Below, piece after piece: positions 48,925 to 57,797 of a DNA stretch of 64,000 nt. The DNA lies in NCBI GenBank assembly GCA_035651755.1, contig DASRFA010000050.1, forward strand, positions 229,376-293,375, in the 5' to 3' direction. The position numbers were made by a program, and so were the translations under genes. The DNA comes from DASRFA01 sp035651755 (GTDB lineage: Bacteria > Desulfobacterota > Binatia > UBA12015). Each line of letters starts with the position of its first letter. The first letter of the stretch is position 1. The notes under the pieces were generated by a model that searched no databases, was not told where the DNA came from, and worked only from the letters and a program-made list of their open reading frames with translations.

Positions 48925-50139
48925 CTATGCGCGCGTCAGGATGAGCGTGCTCGCCTGCGGGCCCGTGTAGCCGCCGTAGATCCCGACGCGGGCGTCGCGA
49001 ACCTGCGCCGCCGCCTCGCCGCGGAGCTGGCGGACGACCTCCACGACGTGCGCGATCCCGAGCACGTACGCGTGCGACAGCATGCCGCCGTGCGTGTTGT
49101 ACGGGAGCACGCCGCCGTCGAAGTGGAGCGCGCGTCCGCCGTTGGACGCGACGAACGCGCCGCCTTCTCCCTTCTCGCAGAAGCCGATGTCCTCGATCTG
49201 CATGAGCGACACGATCGTGAACGGGTCGTAGCAGGTGAGGACGTCGACGTCGGACGGCCCGAGCCCCGCCATCGCGAACGCGCCCGGCGCCGCGAAGACC
49301 TGCGGCGTCGCGGTGAAGTCGCCCTGCTGCGACCAGAACTGCCCCGTGTGCGAGTTGCCGACGCCGACGCCGGCGACCGCGACGGCCGGTCGCCGGAGGC
49401 CGCGCGCGCGCTCCGCGGACGTCATCACGTAGGCGGCGCCGCCGTCGGAGATCAGGCAGCAGTCCTCCTTCCGGAAGGGATCGCACAGCATCGGGCTCGC
49501 GAGGTACTGCTCGAGCGAGAGCGGCTTGTCGCGCATGACGGCCGCCGGCGTCAGGTTCGCGTGGCGCCGGCAGGCGACGGCGATCGCGCCCAGGTGCTCC
49601 GCGCGCGTGCCGTACTCGTGCATGTGGCGGCGTGCGATCGTCGCGAAGTAGACGGGCTGCGGGAACCAGCCGAAGGGGACCTCGAGGTTCTGCTTGAAGA
49701 GCTCGGTCGCGTGCACCTCGCCCGGTCCGCCGACCATGTCCTGGCGCTGCGTCGCCCACGCGACCGAGAAGACGTTCACGATCACGCTCGCGCGCCGGGC
49801 GCGGATGGCGAGGGCGGCCTCGTATGGAGCCGAGCCCGCCCACACCATGCCGCCGCCTTGGGTCGACTCCCAGAGCTCGCGGCTGCAACCGAAGTGGGCG
49901 CGAAAGTCCGCGGCGTTGAACTGATGTCCGTCGAACGGCGTGAACATGATGCCGTCGACGTCGCCCGCCTGGAGGCCGGCGTCGGCGAGCGCGCGCTCGA
50001 TCGCCTGGGCGGCGATCTGCTTCGGCGTGCGACCGGACGCCTTCGTGTGGTCGGCCTCGCCGACGCCCACGATGGCGACCTCGCCGCTCACGTCCTCGAG
50101 CGGGCTCGCGTGGCCCCAGTCGGCGCGCCGGCTCCGCAT
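48925..50139 (-). CDS. SCP2-type thiolase / acetyl-CoA acetyltransferase-like
   Basis: A 404-residue thiolase-superfamily protein. VAIVGVGEADHTKASGRTP at the N-terminus and YNTHGGMLSHAYVLG near the C-terminus are typical of SCP2-thiolase-like proteins; the latter supplies the conserved His. The classical C-terminal CxG motif is missing, as usual for this group, which often works with DUF35 partners (for example in steroid side-chain aldol cleavage). It lies between two histidine kinase genes on the same strand. The start is ATG 50139, about nine bases after GGTGGA; a longer frame to 50187 lacks homology. Confidence 0.85.
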   Translation of the reverse strand: MRSRRADWGHASPLEDVSGEVAIVGVGEADHTKASGRTPKQIAAQAIERALADAGLQAGDVDGIMFTPFDGHQFNAADFRAHFGCSRELWESTQGGGMVWAGSAPYEAALAIRARRASVIVNVFSVAWATQRQDMVGGPGEVHATELFKQNLEVPFGWFPQPVYFATIARRHMHEYGTRAEHLGAIAVACRRHANLTPAAVMRDKPLSLEQYLASPMLCDPFRKEDCCLISDGGAAYVMTSAERARGLRRPAVAVAGVGVGNSHTGQFWSQQGDFTATPQVFAAPGAFAMAGLGPSDVDVLTCYDPFTIVSLMQIEDIGFCEKGEGGAFVASNGGRALHFDGGVLPYNTHGGMLSHAYVLGIAHVVEVVRQLRGEAAAQVRDARVGIYGGYTGPQASTLILTRA

Positions 50140-50224
50140 GGCGATCCACCGAGTACGTCGCGGCGCCGCGCGCGGCAAACCCGCCAACGCGGCCGCGCGG
50201 CTCGGCGGCGCGAGGTCGCGGGGC

Positions 50225-52414
50225 TCAGGCGGCGGCGCGGCCGCGAGCGGCGGCGGTCCGCTCGAGGACCTCCGCGAGCTTCTCCGCGACGACCGGCTTG
50301 CTCAGGAAGTCGTCCATGCCCGCGGCGAGGCACGCCTCGCGGTCGCCCTGCAGGGCGCCCGCCGTCATGGCGACGATGCGCGGCGCGCTGCCGTCGCGCC
50401 AGCGCGCGCGCGCGCGCCGGGTCGCCTCGATCCCGTCCATCTCCGGCATCTGGACGTCCATCAGGACGAGGTCGTAGCGCTTCCGCTCGAGCGCGCTCAG
50501 CACCTCGTGGCCGTTCACGACGACGTCGGCTCGGTAGCCCATGCGCTCGAGGATCCGGATCGCGACCTTCTGGTTCACCTCGTTGTCCTCGGCGAGGAGG
50601 ATCTCGAGCGGGGCGCGCTCGGCGAGCGCTGCCGCGGAGCGCGCGGTCGATCCCGCGCGCGCGGCCTCGAAGCCGGCGGCCCTCTTCCCCGCGCACGCCG
50701 CGACGAGCATCTCGGCGAGGCGCGCTCGCTTCACCGGCTTCGAGAGCAGATCCGGCGCGTCGTCGCGGAGGCGCACCGGCTTCGCCGGCCGGAGCGCGGG
50801 CGGCTCGGCGAGCGCGAGGACCGGCACCGGCCCGTCGCCGCCGCGACGCGCATTCTCGAGGCGGCGCACGAGCGCGCCGTCCCGGCGTGCGCCGGCCGCG
50901 AGGTCGGCGTCGAGGATTGCGGCGTCGAAGGTGTCCCCGCCGTCGAGCCACGCGACCGCCGTCGCGGCGTCGGATGCGGCGCGCGCCGTCATCCCGAGCG
51001 CATGCGCGTGGCCCACGAGCGCGAAGCGCGTCGCATCGTGCGCGCAGACGACGAGGACGCGGCGGTCCGCGAGCCGTTCGGCATCCGCGAGGGCGCTCGC
51101 CCCGGGAGCGGCCGTCGCCCGCAGCGTGAAGTGGAACGTCGACCCGGCGCCGGGAGCGCTCTCGACCCAGAGCGCCCCGCCCATGAGCGAGACGAAGCGC
51201 TTCGAGATCGCGAGCCCGAGGCCGGTCCCTCCGTGCCGGCGCGTCGCCGACGAGTCGACCTGGCTGAAGGGCTGGAAGAGCTCGGCGATGCGCTCGGGCG
51301 CGATGCCGATCCCGGTGTCGCGTACGGCGAAGTGGAGCTGGTGCTCGCCGGCCGCGATCGCGCGGGCCGCGACGGCGACGCCGATCTCTCCCCGATCGGT
51401 GAACTTGACGGCGTTCGAGAGCAGGTTCGTGAGGACCTGCCGGAGGCGCGTCACGTCGCCGACGATCGCGGCCGGGACGCCGTCGTCGACGAGCGCCGTC
51501 AGCTGCAGGCCCTTGTCCGCGGCGCGCAGGGCGACCAGGTCGACCGCTTCCTCGACGCACGTGCGCGGGTCGAGCGGCCGGCACTCGAGCTCGATCCGGC
51601 CGGCTTCCATCTTCGAGTAGTCGAGGATGTCGTTGATGATCGCGAGCAGAGCGTCGCCGCTCGCGCGGATGGTCGTCGCGAAGTCGCGCTGCGAGCGCGT
51701 GAGCGGGGTCTCGAGGAGGAGCCAGCTCATGCCGATGACGGCGTTCATCGGCGTCCGGATCTCGTGGCTCATGTTCGCGAGGAACTCGCTCTTCGCGCGA
51801 TTCGCCTCCTCGGCGGAGAGGCGCGCCGCCTCGGCCGCCCGCCGCGCGTCGAAGGCGCGGCGGCGAAGCCGTCCGCCGACGAAGGCGCTCAGCACGGTGA
51901 TCGCGCCCGTCGACAGCATGAAGAAGAGGTTGTTGGCGAGGGCCGGCACGTTCGCGAACGGGTCGGAGAGCGCGACCGCCGCGAGGTAGATCGCGACCGA
52001 GATCGCGACCGCGGCGAGCGGCCAGCGCGCGCTCCACGGCTCGAGGACGGCGAGGGCGAGGAGGAGCAGGTTGATGCCCGCGTAGTAGCCGCTCGCGGCG
52101 CCGCCCGTGACCGCGACCATCGCGCTGATCATCGCTGCGCACGCGCCCGCCCCGAGGAGCGCCAGGCCCTCGGGATGCCGCTCGCCGAGCCGCCCGCGCA
52201 TGAGGCACAGCACGCCCGCCAGCAGGGTCGTGCACGCGAGGCGGAGGTCGAAGAAGAAGCGGGCTTGCTCCGGGTAGACGACCCGATCGAGGAGCCCGAA
52301 CACCGGCACCAGCAGCATCCCGGCGACCAGGAGGAGCGAGCCGCCCTGCCGGCACGCGGCGCGCGATTCCGTTGCAAAGTCCACGTCCTGGCGTGCGCGC
52401 GCTGGTTCGGGCAT
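50225..52414 (-). CDS. Hybrid sensor histidine kinase with two receiver modules
   Basis: A 729-residue membrane kinase. Residues ~25-182 hold five to six helices and form the sensor. H217 is in the NMSHEIRTPMNAVIG phosphoacceptor box; the HATPase has NLLSNAVKFTD, DTGIGI and GGTGLGLAIS. A first receiver-like module (~450-580) has FDAAILDADLAAG but looks degenerate; the second is canonical (ILLAEDNEVNQK, LVLMDVQMPEMDG, FLSKPV). There is no Hpt domain, so phosphotransfer needs an outside partner. The start is ATG 52414; the divergent LLM operon begins at 52580. Confidence 0.9.
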   Translation of the reverse strand: MPEPARARQDVDFATESRAACRQGGSLLLVAGMLLVPVFGLLDRVVYPEQARFFFDLRLACTTLLAGVLCLMRGRLGERHPEGLALLGAGACAAMISAMVAVTGGAASGYYAGINLLLLALAVLEPWSARWPLAAVAISVAIYLAAVALSDPFANVPALANNLFFMLSTGAITVLSAFVGGRLRRRAFDARRAAEAARLSAEEANRAKSEFLANMSHEIRTPMNAVIGMSWLLLETPLTRSQRDFATTIRASGDALLAIINDILDYSKMEAGRIELECRPLDPRTCVEEAVDLVALRAADKGLQLTALVDDGVPAAIVGDVTRLRQVLTNLLSNAVKFTDRGEIGVAVAARAIAAGEHQLHFAVRDTGIGIAPERIAELFQPFSQVDSSATRRHGGTGLGLAISKRFVSLMGGALWVESAPGAGSTFHFTLRATAAPGASALADAERLADRRVLVVCAHDATRFALVGHAHALGMTARAASDAATAVAWLDGGDTFDAAILDADLAAGARRDGALVRRLENARRGGDGPVPVLALAEPPALRPAKPVRLRDDAPDLLSKPVKRARLAEMLVAACAGKRAAGFEAARAGSTARSAAALAERAPLEILLAEDNEVNQKVAIRILERMGYRADVVVNGHEVLSALERKRYDLVLMDVQMPEMDGIEATRRARARWRDGSAPRIVAMTAGALQGDREACLAAGMDDFLSKPVVAEKLAEVLERTAAARGRAAA

Positions 52415-52433
52415 CGCGCGAGGCGGACAGCAA

Positions 52434-52452
52434 GGCCCGCGCCAGGCGGGCC
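52434..52452. promoter_or_regulatory. Inverted repeat in the kinase/LLM divergent promoter region
   Basis: GGCCCGC (52434-52440) and GCGGGCC (52446-52452) form a 7-bp stem with a 5-base loop, 20 bases upstream of the kinase start. It could be an operator or a leader hairpin within the 165-base divergent space. Confidence 0.3.
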
Positions 52453-52579
52453 CTCACGGCGTGCGGCCGCCGTCGCGCGAGCCGGCGGCGCTGCGGCGAC
52501 GTTTTGCCGCGATGGTATGCCGGGTGACGCTGCAACGGTGCACCTTGTCACGCGGCCGCGTTCGGGCGATCACCAGCAC

Positions 52580-53434
52580 ATGCGCTTTGGTCTCTTCGGG
52601 ATCAACATGGGCCCGTGCGCCGCGCCCGCGGCCGCGGCGTCGGTCGCGCGCGCGGCCGAGCGGGCCGGGTTCGACAGCCTCTGGGCGGGCGAGCACGTCG
52701 TGCTGCCCGACCCGCAGGCACCGCCGTCGCCGGCGGCGCCCGAGATGCCGATGCTGGATCCCGCGGTCGCGCTCGGGTTCGTCGCCTCGCACACGGAGCG
52801 GGTCCGGCTCGGCACCGGGATCATCATCCTGCCGCAGCGCAACCCGCTCGTCCTGGCGAAGGAGCTCGCCTCGCTCGACGTCGTGTCGGGGGGCCGCCTG
52901 ATCTTCGGCGTCGGGATCGGCTACCTGAAGGCGGAGTTCGACGCGCTGAACGTCTCCTTCGAGCACAAGGGCCCTCGCAGCGAGGAGTTCCTGCGCGCGA
53001 TGATCGCGATCTGGGACGAGGAGAAGCCGCGCTTCCAGGGCCGCTTCTTCTCGTTCTCCGGCGTGCAGGCATTTCCCCGACCCGTGCAGCGCCCGCACCC
53101 GGCGATCGTCTTCGGCGGCCACACGCCGCCGGCGTTCCGGCGCGCCGCCCGGCTCGCGAGCGGGTGGTACGGCTTCGCGCTCGACCACGGCGCGACCGCG
53201 AAGTGCCTCGAGCAGCTGCGCGCGGCGTGCGCCGAGGCCGGCCGTCGCTTCGAGGACCTCGAGATCAGCGTGACGCCGCGGCCGGGGCGCGGCGCGCCGT
53301 CGCTCGACGACGTCCGGCGCTACGCCGAGCTCGGTGTGCACCGCCTGATCCTCTTCCCCGCCGCGGCGCCCGACGAGGCGTCGGTCCTGCGCTACGTCGC
53401 CGAGGCCGAGCACGGCCTCGTCGGCAAGGTTTGA
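52580..53434 (+). CDS. LLM-class flavin/F420-dependent oxidoreductase
   Basis: A 284-residue luciferase-like TIM-barrel protein. MRFGLFGINMGPCA, FDSLWAGEHVVLPD and VSGGRLIFGVGIGYLKAEFDAL are signatures of the group whose members use F420 or FMN to oxidise or reduce varied substrates. Which cofactor is used cannot be told. It leads a run with two PaaI thioesterases (2-base gap, then overlap) and an iron alcohol dehydrogenase, all in the same direction. The start is ATG 52580, just before conserved sequence. Confidence 0.87.
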   Translation: MRFGLFGINMGPCAAPAAAASVARAAERAGFDSLWAGEHVVLPDPQAPPSPAAPEMPMLDPAVALGFVASHTERVRLGTGIIILPQRNPLVLAKELASLDVVSGGRLIFGVGIGYLKAEFDALNVSFEHKGPRSEEFLRAMIAIWDEEKPRFQGRFFSFSGVQAFPRPVQRPHPAIVFGGHTPPAFRRAARLASGWYGFALDHGATAKCLEQLRAACAEAGRRFEDLEISVTPRPGRGAPSLDDVRRYAELGVHRLILFPAAAPDEASVLRYVAEAEHGLVGKV

Positions 53435-53436
53435 CG

Positions 53437-53922
53437 ATGTCGTCCGTCCTCGACGCGATCGGCGCGCGCAAGCACATGCTGATCGACTACGTGCCGCATG
53501 CGCGCGCGCTCGGGCTCTCGGTCGTCGACGCGAAGCCGGGCGAGGCATGGCTCCGGGTCCCGTACGCCGAGCACCTCGTCGGCAACACCGAGACCGGCGT
53601 GATCCACGGGGGCGTCATCACGACGCTCCTCGACAACTGCGCCGGCGTCGCCGTCATGACGGCGCTCGACGAGCTCAAGTCGATCGCGACCCTCGACCTC
53701 CGGATCGACTACATGAAGCCCGCGACGCCGGGGCTCGACGTGATCGGCTACTGCCGCTGCTACAAGGTCACGCGCAACGTCGCGTTCGTGCACGGGTCGG
53801 CGTACCACGCCGATCCGGACGACCCGATCGCGACGACCGCGATGACGTTCATGCTGGGCGCGAACCGGACGCTGCCGGCGGTGTCGGCCGAGGCGCGGCG
53901 ATCGCGCGGGGAAGGACACTGA
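53437..53922 (+). CDS. PaaI-family hot-dog thioesterase
   Basis: A 161-residue single hot-dog protein. TGVIHGGVITTLLDNCAGVAV is the PaaI/YigI core with the catalytic region; TLDLRIDYMKPA is the adjacent strand. Such enzymes hydrolyse small or aromatic acyl-CoAs as tetramers. It begins 2 bases after the oxidoreductase stop, and its own stop overlaps the next start by one base, so the run is a true operon. The last ~15 residues are a hydrophilic tail. Confidence 0.87.
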   Translation: MSSVLDAIGARKHMLIDYVPHARALGLSVVDAKPGEAWLRVPYAEHLVGNTETGVIHGGVITTLLDNCAGVAVMTALDELKSIATLDLRIDYMKPATPGLDVIGYCRCYKVTRNVAFVHGSAYHADPDDPIATTAMTFMLGANRTLPAVSAEARRSRGEGH

Positions 53923-54368
53923 TGGCCGATCCGGCCGAACCGGTTCCGGTCGAGCCCTTTCGCGCGATCCTCGAGCGGATCCCGTACTGCCGCTTCCTCG
54001 GCATCACGGTCGTCGCCGACGACGGGAACGGGCTGCTCTCGAAGCTCTGCTTCAGCGAGCGGATCGTCGGCAACGCGGCGCTCCCGGCGGTGCACGGCGG
54101 CGTGATCGGCGCCTTCCTCGAGACGGCGGCGATCATCGAGGTCATGCACCGCGTCCCGGGCGCGGTCCTGCCGAAGCCGATCGACATCACGATCGCGTAC
54201 CTCCGCTCGGCGGGACCGCTCGACACGTTCGCGCGCGCGATCGTGACGAAGCACGGGCGGCGCGTGACGAACTTCCGGGTCGAGGCCTGGCAGGAGAGCC
54301 CCGAGCGGCCGGTCGCGACGGCGCAGGGACATTTCCTCGTCCTTCCGGACGAGCGCGACGGCGGGTGA
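53922..54368 (+). CDS. Second PaaI-family hot-dog thioesterase
   Basis: A 148-residue hot-dog protein with PAVHGGVIGAFLETAAIIE and PIDITIAYLRSA, so again the PaaI-like core, but clearly different in sequence from its neighbour. Two adjacent different PaaI genes may give a hetero-oligomer or distinct substrate sizes. It shares one base (TGATG) with the upstream gene and ends 4 bases before the alcohol dehydrogenase. Confidence 0.86.
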   Translation: MADPAEPVPVEPFRAILERIPYCRFLGITVVADDGNGLLSKLCFSERIVGNAALPAVHGGVIGAFLETAAIIEVMHRVPGAVLPKPIDITIAYLRSAGPLDTFARAIVTKHGRRVTNFRVEAWQESPERPVATAQGHFLVLPDERDGG

Positions 54369-54372
54369 GGCG

Positions 54373-55620
54373 ATGACGCGTCCAGACGAAGCCAGCACGA
54401 GGTGGTTCGACCTTCGCATCCTCGCGTACCGGGCGCTGAAGCCGCTCCAGTGGCCGGTCTCGCGCGTGGTGGCGATCCCGCGTCCGGCCGCGTTCGTCGG
54501 TCCGGACTCGGCCATTCGCCTCTGCGCGATGATCGGGAACTCGGGCGCGCGGCGCGTGATGATCGTGACCGACGCCGTGCTCGTGCAGCTCGGGCTCATC
54601 GAGCCGATTCGAAGCGCGCTCGCGGGCCACGGGATCGACGTCGCCGTGCACGACGCGATCACGCCGGACCCGACGTACCCGGTCCTCGAGGCCGGCCTCC
54701 AGGCGGTCCGCGCCCACCGGAGCGACGCGATCCTCGCGGTCGGCGGCGGGTCGGTGATCGACGCGGCCAAGGTGATCGACGCCATGGCCGTCACCGGAAA
54801 GCGGCCGGAGAAGCTGCTCGGCGTGCTCAAGGTCTCGAAGCCGATGCTCCCGCTCTACGCCATCCCGACGACCGCCGGCACCGGCTCGGAGGTGACGGTC
54901 GCCGCCGTCGTGACGGACCCCGTCAAGCATGCGAAGGCCGCGGTCATCGACCCGAAGCTCGTCCCGACCGCGACCGCGCTCGACCCGACCCTCATGCGCG
55001 GGATGCCGCCCGCGATCACCGCAGCGACCGGCCTCGACGCGCTCACGCACGCGGTCGAGGCCTACGTGAATCGCTGGCCGCACGCGGAGACGAAGGCGCA
55101 CTGCCTCTCCGCGACCCGCATGATCTTCTCGAACCTGCCGCGCGCCTACGCGCACGGCGACGATCTGGCGGCGCGCGAGGCGATGGCGATCGCCGCCTAC
55201 TACGCCGGCCTCGCATTCACGAAGGCGTACGTCGGCTGGGTGCACGCCTTCTCGCACAAGATCGGCGGGATGTACGGCGTCCCGCACGGCCTCGCGAACG
55301 CGATCACGCTGCCCTACGTCCTCGACTTCCTCGCGAGCGAGCCCGCGGTCCAGGCGCGCCTCGCGGACCTCGCGGTCGCGATCGGCGCGGGGCAGGCGGA
55401 CGAGCCCGCGAGCGCGCTCGCCGTCCGCTTCATCGAGCGCGTGCGCGAGCTCAACCGGACGGTCGGCATCCCCGACAAGATCGCCGCGCTCCGCCCGGGC
55501 GACGTGCCGGAGATCGCGCGCGCGGCCATGATCGAGGCGCACCGCGACTACCCGGTGCCGAAGAACATGACGCTCGAGGAAGCGGAGGCGCTCCTCGGGC
55601 GGATGCTGCCCTCGACCTAG
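54373..55620 (+). CDS. Iron-containing alcohol dehydrogenase
   Basis: A 415-residue group III alcohol dehydrogenase. AVGGGSVIDAAKVID binds NAD(P); PTTAGTGSEVTV is the family motif; the metal ligands are Asp and His in LDALTHAVEAYV and two His in HAFSHKIGGMYGVPHGLANA. Oxidation of an alcohol or reduction of an aldehyde is expected. Last gene of the LLM/PaaI/PaaI operon, it could interconvert an alcohol with the acid released by the thioesterases, by way of the aldehyde. The N-terminal ~35 residues are longer than usual. Confidence 0.92.
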   Translation: MTRPDEASTRWFDLRILAYRALKPLQWPVSRVVAIPRPAAFVGPDSAIRLCAMIGNSGARRVMIVTDAVLVQLGLIEPIRSALAGHGIDVAVHDAITPDPTYPVLEAGLQAVRAHRSDAILAVGGGSVIDAAKVIDAMAVTGKRPEKLLGVLKVSKPMLPLYAIPTTAGTGSEVTVAAVVTDPVKHAKAAVIDPKLVPTATALDPTLMRGMPPAITAATGLDALTHAVEAYVNRWPHAETKAHCLSATRMIFSNLPRAYAHGDDLAAREAMAIAAYYAGLAFTKAYVGWVHAFSHKIGGMYGVPHGLANAITLPYVLDFLASEPAVQARLADLAVAIGAGQADEPASALAVRFIERVRELNRTVGIPDKIAALRPGDVPEIARAAMIEAHRDYPVPKNMTLEEAEALLGRMLPST

Positions 55621-55747
55621 CGGGCTCGCCTCGACGTCATGGAGACGCTGCGCACCGGGCGCCCTTGCCACCGTGCGGAGGTCCGATCATAAAGGGATCA
55701 GCGACGGACGTGGCACGGCGCTCGCTGACGGCGTTGCCGGAGGATTC

Positions 55748-56386
55748 ATGGAATCAGCGACGAGCACGGCGTGGTTCCTCGAGGGCCACGGCTACGAGTT
55801 CTGCAACTGCGACTTCGCCTGCGGCTGCAACTTCGGCGGCTTTCCCAGCTCCAAGGACGGGAGCTGTCGCGCGCTGGTCGGCATGGCGATCGCGCGCGGT
55901 CGCTGCGGCGATGTCGACCTCGGCGGCGTGAGATGCGCGGCCATCGTCGACTGGCCGAAGGCGATCCACGAAGGCAACGGCAGGGCCGTGTTCGTCGTCG
56001 ACCCGGCGACCAGCGAGGCGCAGACCCAGGCGCTCGCGAGGATCTGCTCGGGCGAGCTCGGCGGGATGCCGTGGGAGCTGCTCGGTCCCACCTTCCAGGT
56101 CATCGGCCTGGAGAAGGCCAGGATCGTCATCGAGGGCAGCGGGGTGCGGAGCACCTTCCGGGTCGAGGGCATCGGCGAGGGCCGTGGCGACACGTTCAAG
56201 AACCCGGTGACCGGCGAGCCGCACATGGCGAGCGTCGTCCTTCCGGACGGCTTTATCTGGAAGAAGGGCGATTGCGGCCAGGGATCGTTCCGCGCCCAGG
56301 CCGGCGGTCTGTCGCTGGCGTTCGAGAGGACGAACTGGATCCACTACGCGTTCGACTGGTCGAACGCGTCGAAGGCGGCGGCCTGA
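55748..56386 (+). CDS. DUF1326 protein
   Basis: A 212-residue protein with the DUF1326 start: WFLEGHGYEFCNCDFACGCNF, a CxC-x3-CxC cluster suited to metal binding, then beta-rich sequence with GKAR-like strands and FKNPVTGEPHMASV. ATG 55748 follows GGAGG by four bases. Its stop is one base from that of the convergent DUF2182 gene. The two families commonly occur as neighbours in bacteria, suggesting one unknown function, possibly linked to metal handling. It is not obviously part of the TTQ cluster next door. Confidence 0.85.
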   Translation: MESATSTAWFLEGHGYEFCNCDFACGCNFGGFPSSKDGSCRALVGMAIARGRCGDVDLGGVRCAAIVDWPKAIHEGNGRAVFVVDPATSEAQTQALARICSGELGGMPWELLGPTFQVIGLEKARIVIEGSGVRSTFRVEGIGEGRGDTFKNPVTGEPHMASVVLPDGFIWKKGDCGQGSFRAQAGGLSLAFERTNWIHYAFDWSNASKAAA

Positions 56387-56387
56387 A

Positions 56388-57188
56388 TCAGCGCACCAGC
56401 ATCCACCCGCCGACCAGGATCAGCACCGCACCGCTCAGGCGCGCGCCGCGCTCGCCGAAGGGCGACAGCTTCTCGAACGCCACGAACGCGGTCAGCGCGG
56501 CGATCACGGCGAGATTCATCACCCCGCCGACGAACAGCAGCAGCATCAGCGCCCAGCAGCACCCCACGCAGTAGGCGCCCTGCTCGAGTCCCATGCGGAA
56601 GGCTCCGCCCGTACCGGGCCGCCAGCCGCGCATCAGGAGGCCGAGCGGCGACTGACAGGTCTTGAGGCACGCCTGCTTCCAGGGGGTGAGCTGGTACACG
56701 CCCGCGATCAGCAGCGTCACGGCGCCCGCCGCCGGGCTGGTGATCTCCATCATCGGGGAGACGAGCAGCAGGCGCGCCAGCAGCCGTTGCAGAGCGGTGA
56801 CCGCAACGCTGAACGCCGACCAGACGACCAGATAGCCGAGCGCCATGGCGTAGATCTCGCGCGCGGCGCCCGCCCCGCCACGCCGCCGGCGCGCCACCGA
56901 TCCGTACAGCAGCAGCGTCGGGACCGCGGAGGGAAGCATCATGCCCGCCATCATGACCGCCCACATCGCCCAGAGGAGGAACAGGTGCGGGGCGTCCCAT
57001 GCCGCGGTCATCATCCAGGCGCTGGCGCCGGTCATCTGCCCGTACATGTCGCGCGCCATCACGACGATCCACAGCCAGCACACCAGCGGTACGAGGATCA
57101 GGAGCACGAGCAGCGGCAGCCGATCGTGCCGCAGGGCCGATTCGAGCGCGGTGAGGAGACGCTCGGGTGGCTGGGCGGGCTCGGTCAT
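56388..57188 (-). CDS. DUF2182 integral membrane protein
   Basis: A 266-residue membrane protein with about six helices. FLLWAMWAVMMAGMMLPSAV and the Cys/Pro segment LTPWKQACLKTCQSPLG, followed by GAYCVGCCWALM, are the signatures of DUF2182 (predicted metal-binding). Four Cys and several Met in or beside helices would suit copper or another soft metal. It is convergent with DUF1326 (1-base gap) and 21 bases downstream of the cytochrome c gene on the same strand. Confidence 0.87.
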   Translation of the reverse strand: MTEPAQPPERLLTALESALRHDRLPLLVLLILVPLVCWLWIVVMARDMYGQMTGASAWMMTAAWDAPHLFLLWAMWAVMMAGMMLPSAVPTLLLYGSVARRRRGGAGAAREIYAMALGYLVVWSAFSVAVTALQRLLARLLLVSPMMEITSPAAGAVTLLIAGVYQLTPWKQACLKTCQSPLGLLMRGWRPGTGGAFRMGLEQGAYCVGCCWALMLLLFVGGVMNLAVIAALTAFVAFEKLSPFGERGARLSGAVLILVGGWMLVR

Positions 57189-57209
57189 CGATGGCCCGCT
57201 CGCTGCGCC

Positions 57210-57722
57210 TCAGCGCTTCGCCGCGCCCGCGGGGCTCGCGAATCCCCGGACGAGCGCGCGCAGCGCGTCGACCACCTCCGGCTTGTCGGCGAGGTCGGGG
57301 TTCGCGGGCATGAGCGGGCTCTTCCCGACCGCGGCGCCGCCGCCGACGATCGCGCGATCGATCTCGTCGTCGGCGATGGCGCTCTGCCACGCGGGGTCCG
57401 CGAAGTTCGCGGGACGCTTCGGGAGGCCGGCCGCGGCGAGGCCGTCGCCGTGGCCGTTCGGGCCGTGGCAGCTCACGCACGTCGCGGCGTAGATGTCGCG
57501 TGCCTTCGCGTCGGCGCCCGAGCCGCCGGCGGCGCCTCCGCCCGGAACGGCGGTCGGCGCGTGCGGGCTCGGAGCGCCAGCGCCGGCCGGTGCGCCCCAC
57601 GCGACGAAGCCGGACACGAGCCCGGCGCGCTCCGCCCCGAGCGCGACGATGAACCCGAGCGCCGCGACCCGCCGCAGTCGCCATCCCATCCCGATCCCGA
57701 GGAGCGCCACGGCGGGCGTCAT
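57210..57722 (-). CDS. Membrane-anchored or exported mono-haem cytochrome c
   Basis: About 170 residues: an N-terminal hydrophobic segment (about 19-42), a Gly/Ala/Pro linker, then a class I cytochrome c with haem site CVSCH (82-86) and a likely Met138 ligand in SPLMPANP. ATG 57722 is chosen; a TTG frame extends to 57758 and an internal ATG lies at residue 12. It is divergent from mauB, with 75 bases between the starts, so a shared promoter region is likely and it may accept electrons from the amine dehydrogenase. Confidence 0.78.
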   Translation of the reverse strand: MTPAVALLGIGMGWRLRRVAALGFIVALGAERAGLVSGFVAWGAPAGAGAPSPHAPTAVPGGGAAGGSGADAKARDIYAATCVSCHGPNGHGDGLAAAGLPKRPANFADPAWQSAIADDEIDRAIVGGGAAVGKSPLMPANPDLADKPEVVDALRALVRGFASPAGAAKR

Positions 57723-57797
57723 CGCGCGTCGCGGCCGGCGCGGCAAGCCCCACCGCAATCGATCGCAGGGCGGTCGGGCTTCCTGCTATGAGGGCGC

